A stretch of 64,000 bases of DNA from Atrina japonica. Taxonomy: Eukaryota > Mollusca > Bivalvia > Pterioida > Pinnidae. The stretch covers positions 248,001-312,000 of the forward strand of contig BROG01000638.1 in assembly GCA_030159075.1 (NCBI GenBank), read 5' to 3'. Numbering within the stretch: position 1 is the first letter of the stretch; each line of letters opens with the position of its first letter. Positions 57,101 to 64,000 of this stretch are shown here, piece after piece. The translations under genes were made by a program, and so were the position numbers. Under the pieces are notes generated by a model, which saw only the letters and a program-made list of their open reading frames with translations, did not search any database and was not told the origin of the DNA.

Positions 57101-58920
57101 TCTCTTTTGTACATCGAGGTGCATATCAATCACTTTACTATATCGAGGTGCTTATCAATCTCTTTTGTTTATCGAGGTGCTTATCAATCACCTTTGTACA
57201 TCGATGTGCTTATCAATCTCTTTTGTACATCGAGGTGCTTATCAATCACTATTGCACATCGAGGTGCATATCAATCTCTTTTGTACATCGAGGTTTTTAT
57301 CATTCACCTTTGTACATGGAGGTGCATATCGATCTCTTTTGTACATCAAGGTGTATATCGATCTCTTTTGTACATCGAGATGCTTATCAATCACTTTACT
57401 ATATCGATCTCTTATCAATCACTTTAGTATATCGAGGTGCTTATCAATCACTTTACTATATCGAGGTGCTTATCAATCACTTTAGTATATCGAGGTGCTT
57501 ATCAATCACTTTACTATATCGAAGTGCTTATCAATCACTTTACTATATCGAGGTGCTTATCAATCTCTTTTGTATATCGAGTGCTAGTTAATCACTGCTG
57601 TATATCGAGACGCTTATAAATCACTATGTTCCAAGGTGGTTATAAATTTCTGTTGAATATCGAGGTGCTGGTTAATCATTCTGTATTTCAAGGTGCCAGT
57701 TAATCATTGTTGTTTATCGAGCTGCTTATCAATCAATGTTGTATGTCGAAGTGCTAGGAAAGCACTGTTGTTCATGGAGCTGCTTATCAATCGCTGCGGC
57801 ATATCGAGGATCTAGTTAATCACTGTTGAACATCGTGGTGCTTACCAATCACTGTTGTATATCGAATTGCATGTTAATCACTGTTGTTTTTCAAGGTGTT
57901 AGTTAATCATTGTTGTATATCGAGTTGCTAGTTAATCACTGTTGTATATTGAGGTGCTAGTTAACCACTTTTGCATATCGAGGTGCTGGTTAATCCCTTT
58001 TGTCTGGCGAGGTACTAGAAATCACTTTTGTATATCGAGGTGCTAGTAATAACTTTTATACAGCGATATGCTAGTAATCACTTTTGTATAAAGAGGTGCT
58101 ATTCAATCACTGTGGTATATCGAGGTGCTAGTAATAACTTTTGTACAGCGATATGCTAGTAATCCCTTTTGTATAAAGAGGTGCTATTCAATCACTGTGG
58201 TATGTCGAGGTGCTAGTAATAACTTTGGTATAATCGAGTTGCTAGTAATCACTTTTGTACAGCGAGGTGCTAGTAATCACTTTGGTATATCGAAGTGCTA
58301 GTAATCACTTTGGTATATCGAGTTGCTAGTAATCACTTTTGTACAACGATGTGCTGGTAATCACTTTGGTATATCGAGGTGATAGTAATCACTTTAGTAT
58401 ATCGAGGTGCTTGTAATCACTTTTGTACAGCGAGGTGCTAGTAATCACTTTGGTATATCGAGGTGCTAGTAATCACTTTGGTATATCGAGTTTCTAGTAA
58501 TCACTTTTGTACGGCGAGGAGCTGGTTAATCACTGTTTTATATCGAGGTTCTAGTTAATTTTGTATAACGACCTGCTAGTTTGTCAATGTTTTATATCGA
58601 TGTACTAGTTAATTGTTGTATATCGAGGTTTTAGTTAATTGTTGTATATCGATGTGTTACTTAATTGTTGTATATCGATGTATTACTTAATTGTTGTATA
58701 TCGATGTGTTACTTAATTGTTGTATATCGATGTGTTACTTAATTGTTGTATATCGATGTGTTACTTGATTGTTTTATATCGATATGTTACTTAATTGTTG
58801 TATATCGATGTGTTACTTAATTGTTGTATATCGAGGTGGTAGTTAATTGTTTTATATCGATGTGCTAGTAAATTGTTGTCTATCGAGGTGCTCGTTAATC
58901 AGTGTTTTATATAGAGGTTA
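54165..58920. repeat. 29-bp minisatellite, 4.7 kb, with 2.1-kb higher-order duplication
   Basis: Main unit about 29 bp: GTACATCGAGGTGCTTATCA followed by ATC, A/T, C and TTTT. Blocks: 54165-55485 main type; 55486-56265 a TATATCGAGGTGCTAGT, TAATCACT type; 56266-57585 main type again; 57587-58520 the second type again; 58590-58870 a 26-bp TTGTTGTATATCGATG, TGTTACTTAA type. Positions 55486-56050 recur almost unchanged about 2101 bases later (57587-58150). Because 3 x 29 = 87, all forward frames stay open for long runs, giving false ORFs up to 267 codons. Confidence 0.95.
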
Positions 58921-59107
58921 TCACTGTTGAATATCACATCAAATAGATGCTTGGAGGAGGGCTCATTCTATTACATATCTGACTCTACGAGGGTATCTTA
59001 TACATGTAGTATGTTTAAAGAGTTGTTCACAAACATACATATGAAGTACAGACATCTCGAAGTCAAAGTTTTACATGTACATACAAGATTTACATTGTGC
59101 ATTTTAA
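58921..59107. other. Short intergenic gap
   Basis: Between the 29-bp array and a Penelope-like element; nothing recognised. Confidence 0.35.
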
Positions 59108-60880
59108 ATTCAGATACCAAAGTATAAATCAATAGAACGTCCATGACATAGATACAAACTTGGTAAAAATGGACAAACACGGACCTCTGGAAACCAAGAG
59201 GTGGGATCAGGTGTCATAGAGGAGTAAGCGTCCCCTGTCGACCGGTCACACCCGCCGTAAGTCCACAGTCAAGTCCAATGAAATACGTGAGCAGTGAATT
59301 CTCGTCACAATTGGTACAGACGTCTCAACAACCGCCAACGAAAAGACAACTCAAAATTTCACTTAGAGAAACAGAGTAATCGCACACAAGATTATTTTTA
59401 TATCGACCATAAAATTTGCGGAACGTTGACATTAAACGCGGTTTTCGATATCCCTGTGTCAATACTCTGTCAGTGAGTAGTTTACCACTGTATATTAAAT
59501 CTTCATATGTTGAACACGCCCTGGCATATCGGATCATTTGTGAAATATAAACTCCATATGCGGGTGACTGAGGGATATTACTAATTAAATGTGGAAAACT
59601 TACGATGGGAAAGCCGAAATCGTCGCGTTTGTCGTATAGTTTAGTTGCCATTATCCCGTCTGTGTCTATATTAAGTAAAATGTCTAAGTATGAAGCGTGT
59701 GTGCTTGATTCTTATGTATCTTTAATTTCTAGCGTTGAGATATATCGCCTTTACATATGTATGAGAATTGTCATTATTGATTGACAAAACGTCGTCGATA
59801 AATCTAAATGTCAAATTAAAGGACACTGCTAACTTTTTCTTCTTTTGATTCAGCAGTTTTGAATGAAGTCTGCCTCGTATAAATAAAGGAACAGATCGGC
59901 CAATTAAGGGGCACAATTGGTCTCCATAGGAATGCCGGAAGTTTGTTGAAAGACCACGTCTCCGAACATTACAAATATATTGTCTATTAGAAATTCCAGT
60001 ATGTTTTTATATGAACTTCGGTGTATCTATATGAAGAATCAGAGTGGTGTTTGACAAAATATGTATCCTGATAGCCAATCACTCGATATTTAAATTTTTG
60101 GGTGCCACCTTTAGTGAAAAAACAGTTGTTATGATGCTAAAAATTCTCTCTTTTAATTTTTTATGTGGAATAGTAGTATAAAGAGTAGAGAAGTCATATG
60201 TTTTGATACTGTGAATTCGAGAATAATTGTGTGCCTTCAAATTTTCTAAAAGCTATTTAGAATTTTTTAGTATTCACATCTGATTTACACCGCTTCTGGA
60301 ATAAGCAACTGTACAGTATTGTTGAAGTTTCTCCTGAACGGCTATCAATATCTTGGTAAGGAGTAAAGATAAAGGTTTGGTAGAACATTTACTGGATTCT
60401 GCTATCTATCTTTGCTTATATGTGGTTTTATGCAGTTTAGGTATCCAGTATAAATATGGTAGCTCAAAACCGGTATCCATTGTAGGTATATCAAATGAGC
60501 GTAATACGGACACGTGATTTTGAAGAAATTGAGCTAAGTGTGTATGTAGGATTGCCAGAATTCGCATTAAACCCAATTTCTTCTAATAAACAATTATAGT
60601 AATGTGCCTTACAAATAAAAACTATATTATTTGAGGCTTTGTCTGCTGGTACCAGAACATATTGGTCATGTAATCTATCCAGTTCAGTTACTACTTCTGG
60701 ATCACTAAATATGGAGTGTTATTCACAAAATGTAATGACAGTGAAGCAAAATGGTCATGTCTGAACGATCATCAGAAATATAGAATTGATCTTCCCACGA
60801 TGATAGTATTGATAAATTACTTCTGACTATCCTTTTTGTCTTCGGATAATTTTGTCATTGATATATCCAATTCATGGCTT
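59108..60880 (-). pseudogene. Longest Penelope-like element copy (family A)
   Basis: Minus strand, 1.77 kb, from the RT N-terminal part to the 3' terminus. Motifs in order: DPEVVTELDRLHDQY, VLVPADKASNNIVFICKAH (60660-60605), ELPYLYWIPKLHK (WIPKLHK at 60447-60427), SSKCSTKPLSLLLTKIL, the HHSDS block, FRFIDDVLS (FIDD at 59802-59791, catalytic aspartates intact), KLYDKRDDFGFPIVSF, AYGVYISQMIRYARACST, and FRKFYGRYKNN. PADK and PKxHK are characteristic of Penelope-like RTs. A stop follows KQR near 60410, and frames break near 60000 and 59720. The 3' region is complete (CTGTCGACCGGTCACACCCG, terminus near 59108). No GIY-YIG domain and no hammerhead-ribozyme core visible. Confidence 0.9.
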
Positions 60881-61219
60881 ACCATTTTTATAGACAGAAA
60901 TAATTACAATTGACCGTGTAAATATGGAAAATACTAGTAAAAATCTAGCACCGTGTGCAAGGCGTCAGTGATCGATTTATAGAATTAATTAGAAATGGGA
61001 TCGAGTTTGAAAGGTCTGTTACTATTTAAAGGCATCCTTTTGGTACACCAAACATGTCGTCGAATATAAACAAATATAAGCGCTCTTTTATCCATAATTA
61101 AACATTGAACTCAGTAAAAGCATGGTGAAATGTTACTGACTTAACATCAGAAGTACAAAACAACACAAAACCTAGACTCTAGACATGCTGGCAATCGGAA
61201 ATAATTTGACAAAAGACTA
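60881..61219. other. Intergenic, nothing recognised
   Basis: No supported feature; may contain eroded 5' sequence of the Penelope-like copy. Confidence 0.4.
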
Positions 61220-61525
61220 CTATGAATATGTCAAGTCTGACATGTTAATAATTGTCTCTTGTCGGTGTTCCGGGTCTTCTTGACTATCATTTTCATTTTC
61301 ACCACTCATGCATAATTCAAATGAAGGAAATAAATGTGATTCATCTACATATCTAAGACTAGTAAACGTTTGTAACAGCTCATTGACGCCATAGGTGAAA
61401 CATTGACAGAGTATTTTACCATCTTTACAATTTGCAAAAACTACCAGAAAGAGGGAAAGTGAATAGATTGAGAAAACTGACATTTTGAAATCTATTTCAG
61501 TAGACAGACTCATTAAATTATACAA
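61220..61525 (-). CDS. Small secreted-type ORF or first exon, unknown
   Basis: 101 codons; the Met at residue 15 (61483) is a better start because MSVFSIYSLSLFLVVFANC then looks like a signal peptide. The rest has four cysteines near the start and middle (NCKDGKILCQCF, FELCMS), with an acidic C-terminus (GENENDSQEDPEHRQE). No domain recognised. It may be a small secreted protein, a first exon, or chance; the signal-peptide-like start and the acidic tail make it slightly better than background. An inverted-repeat element begins 49 bases upstream of the first ATG. Confidence 0.35.
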   Translation of the reverse strand: MYNLMSLSTEIDFKMSVFSIYSLSLFLVVFANCKDGKILCQCFTYGVNELLQTFTSLRYVDESHLFPSFELCMSGENENDSQEDPEHRQETIINMSDLTYS

Positions 61526-61573
61526 AATTGGAATTGAATAACTATATCATTATTATAAAGGTTGTGTATTTTA

Positions 61574-62098
61574 CGGAAGCCTATAAGGGTCACTCTGAAA
61601 AGAAAAAAAATATTTATGTCGTTTTAACGCGTTAATTTTCTTGTTAAAACGCGGTAGTTATCTCGTTAAAACGCGATAGTATCTCGTTAAAACGCGTTAT
61701 TTATCTCGTTAAAACGCGTAAGTTATCTCGTTCAAACGCGATAGTTATCTCGTTAAAACGCGTTATTTATCTCGTTAAAACGCGTTATTTATGTCGTTTT
61801 AACGCGTTAATTTTCTTGTTAAAACGCGGTAGTTATCTCGTTAAAACGCGATAGTATCCCGTTAAAACGCGATAATATCTCGTTAAAACGCGTTATTTAT
61901 CTCGTTAAAACGCGATAATTATCTCGTTAAAACGCGTTATTTATCTCGTTAAAACGCGTTATATATCTCGTTAAAACGCGATAATTATCTCATTAAAACG
62001 CGATAGTATCTCGTTAAAACGCGTTATTTATCTCGTTAAAACGCGTTAAAACGACATAAATTTTTTTTTCTTTTCAGAGTGACTCTTATAGGCTTCCG
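61574..62098. mobile_element. Inverted-repeat DNA element with internal tandem repeat
   Basis: 525 bp. Left end CGGAAGCCTATAAGGGTCAC, TCTGAAAAGAAAAAAAAT, then TTTATGTCGTTTTAACGCGT; the right end is its reverse complement over about 60 bases with few mismatches (GGGTC / GAGTC). Both ends are flanked by TA (61572-61573 and 62099-62100), so the target-site duplication is probably TA. The interior is about 20 units of roughly 21-22 bp built on TATCTCGTTAAAACGCG. No transposase. Non-autonomous, MITE-like. Confidence 0.85.
61625..62055. repeat. ~22-bp tandem repeat with AACGCG cores
   Basis: Units alternate between CGTTAAAACGCGATAGT, CGTTAAAACGCGATAATT and CGTTAAAACGCGTTATTTAT. Many carry AACGCGTT, an 8-bp palindrome. 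Enriched in CpG against an AT-rich background. Entirely inside the inverted-repeat element. Confidence 0.9.
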
Positions 62099-62100
62099 TA

Positions 62101-63740
62101 GTTTTTCAATCTTGAGCTCATTTTGTAAGATAAAAACATCACCATTGATCTATCTTACATAAGCGTAGAATTGATTGTATCGTTGTTAGAGGGAGAGAGA
62201 TTACATAATATGTAGATGCTACGAAACGGCCTTACATTTAGCTGGTGCCATTCTGAATAATTGCAAAATCAACACGCAAAGAACTGTTATTTAATCTTAA
62301 AACATATACTATTCCTACTATTTTTATGTAATTTGAATTCGTACAAGATTTCCTTTTTATTCAATTTCAAAAATTCAGTCCTCAGTGGTCCATCTTAAAT
62401 CTAAAAAATGGAAATTGAATAGCTGACTACGATTTCTGAGTACACTTATTTATTTGGAATGTCAAATCCCTTTATTATTGTTGTTTTACTAATTCAAAAT
62501 TGTTTGAATGTAAATAATTAAGAAATATAGATAATATTTCTGGTTCAATACAATTTTTAATTCAACACGTCTAAAATCAACAAACAACTCGATCATTAAC
62601 AAAGCGAAATCAACACGACGTTCGTAAAATCGATTACTTTATTATTGTGCAGTTGATGTAAATGACTAAATTGGCATAAACGCAAAACTGAACAATTATT
62701 ATCAACAAATGAACTAAAATTGAAAATGCCTTCATTCACTTAATACATGTATCTTTATTCAAGTCAATATCAATTTTGTTTTAAAAGGTAGCAGTATTAC
62801 TTACGTAACAACACTTCGCATTCACATATATATTGCACGCGACAAATAATCAACGGATTGGAAGGACTTGGTGCTGGAGACTGTTATTGTTACAACTACA
62901 TTTAAACCCAACTGATAGACACATGTGTCTCCATGCCCTGTGTAAATTTCGAAGTATTGAAACAGCAGAAACGGCGTGTTAATAAGATACATCAACACAA
63001 GGCATCAAACCATAGTAATTGTGTATACCCTGATGTCCACGAAGAAAATGTTTAAAAGCGAGTTAAATCGGATGCTATGGGGAAAAGTCAGCTTACGAAT
63101 GCACATGTATTCATTCGTTTCATGGAAGGACTTTGTTCCTTACTAAAACTGCAATGTAACATCGTGTTATGGCATTTTATTTCCTTTCTCTCAGATTTGT
63201 CTTTTTAAATGATTCTGTGACACTTTCAATGTGCATTTCAAAGTGAAATTAAGGTAGGAGTCTAACAGTAGTGGATATAGGCAGATTAACTGTCCAGTTC
63301 AACAGCTAGCTGTTGTAATTGGATGGTTGCTGTGTTTGCCCATTAACTGAAGTTAATCAACGGGGAGCGCGGTCAGTATCTGGATAAGTGACATGAGATG
63401 TGTTACAGGATGATAAGAAAGACAAAAACGTGCAAAACATGTTTAGCCGTGTGCTTAAAAAAGCACAAACCGTGTGATTTTACAGAATCTAAAAAGTTCA
63501 AGTGAGAAAAAATTAACTGTACATAAAATAGTTTTCACCCTGTATGAAAAAAAAATTCTAAACAGATAAGTACTAAAACGTTATCATTTGTAAAATTTTG
63601 ACTGACATGTGAGTAAATACCTTATGTATACTTTCTAGTATTGAAAGTTGTTCCTAATGGAATCATCCAAGCAATGTAAAATTGAAGAAGAACTAATGGT
63701 TATTTGAAGTCCATTTGAATACGACAAATTGAAATTTCAA
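62101..63740. other. Intergenic DNA, 1.6 kb
   Basis: Nothing recognised. Confidence 0.45.
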
Positions 63741-63741
63741 C

Positions 63742-63905
63742 ATGAAGAACAATTGCGAATCCCAAGCGGGATGTGATCAAGTGTCCGGAAGGAGGCAGCG
63801 TCCCCTTTTTAGCATGCGACACCCGTCGTCCGTCGCAAATGTTTCAAACGTCTCGAGTTCGATGTAAAGGCCAAACTCGCTGAAAAGGTTGTCGGTATGT
63901 TTTAG
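63742..63905 (-). mobile_element. Penelope-like family B 3'-region fragment
   Basis: AATTGCGAATCCCAAGCGGG, AAGTGTCCGGAAGGAGGC and AGCATGCGACACC match the reverse complement of 47270-47335 (CACCTGGTCTTATCCC, GGTTGGGATTCGCAATT). Minus orientation; no coding part. Confidence 0.72.
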
Positions 63906-64000
63906 ACCCAATTGTCGAAAGAGAGTCACTGTATATGTTCGTGCAGTCGAATATTTTCTAATATTCTTGAGAGGAGATTTCTAATTGTTGAACAAGTTCC
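63906..64000. other. Window end, nothing recognised
   Basis: Sequence continues beyond the window; no feature called. Confidence 0.35.

Noticed and set aside
54011..57619. ORFs up to 267 residues with repeated SRCLSISFVHRGAYQS
   Set aside because: Frames of the 29-bp array; three units make one 29-residue cycle that passes through all frames.
54165..58920. CRISPR-like direct repeats
   Set aside because: The repeats are contiguous minisatellite units with no unique spacers, and the window is eukaryotic.
59108..60880. Hammerhead ribozyme in the Penelope-like copies
   Set aside because: I looked for a CTGATGA...GAAA core in the 3' region and did not see one; the upstream end is missing in all copies, so it could lie there.

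Overview
The window is eukaryotic, AT-rich and almost gene-free. It looks like an intergenic, repeat-packed stretch of a mollusc genome, most likely a bivalve. The evidence is many degenerate copies of a retroelement of the Penelope-like type (PADK, WIPKLHK and YIDD/FIDD reverse-transcriptase motifs), whose 3' region closely resembles a repeat I remember from oyster-type genomes. tRNA-headed SINEs and very long minisatellite arrays also fit. Species and chromosome cannot be read from the sequence.

Layout. 1-2.9 kb: a 36-bp minisatellite split by a Penelope-like fragment, then a TA tract. 3.8-6.2 kb: two Penelope-like copies facing each other around a SINE; one carries an in-frame 66-base C run. 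7.3-10.2 kb: a 22-bp minisatellite. 11.6-12.7 kb: the one convincing protein-coding gene, an intact single-exon 343-codon ORF of unknown function. 12.7-26.7 kb: AT-rich DNA with TA tracts, a complete SINE with an 11-bp target-site duplication, and more Penelope-like pieces of two families. 26.8-28.2 kb: a 44-bp minisatellite. 30-31.6 kb: another Penelope-like copy, then a short minisatellite interrupted by a different SINE with a 47-base C run. 34.7-38.3 kb: a decayed APE-type LINE (ORF1 plus ORF2) with smaller insertions inside it. 40.2-42.8 kb: a compact, young LTR element encoding only a zinc-knuckle/coiled-coil protein, inserted in a Penelope-like copy. 46.3-50.6 kb: more Penelope-like copies, a Tc1/mariner-type transposase fossil and a degenerate satellite. 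51.3-53.5 kb: a hairpin with paired CRE-like sites, a 60-bp triplicate, a SINE and a ~125-bp satellite. 54.2-58.9 kb: a 29-bp minisatellite with a 2.1-kb higher-order duplication. 59.1-60.9 kb: the longest Penelope-like copy. 61.2-62.1 kb: a small ORF with a signal peptide next to a terminal-inverted-repeat element filled with a tandem repeat carrying AACGCGTT.

The features do not form an operon or pathway. The biology here is transposable elements inserting into one another and into minisatellites, with local tandem amplification. Best candidates for something undescribed are the compact gag-only LTR element (40269-42388), the satellite-filled inverted-repeat element (61574-62098), the minisatellite whose every unit carries a splice-acceptor-like sequence (490-1569), and the orphan gene at 11624-12655. 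Most long ORFs elsewhere are artefacts of tandem arrays.
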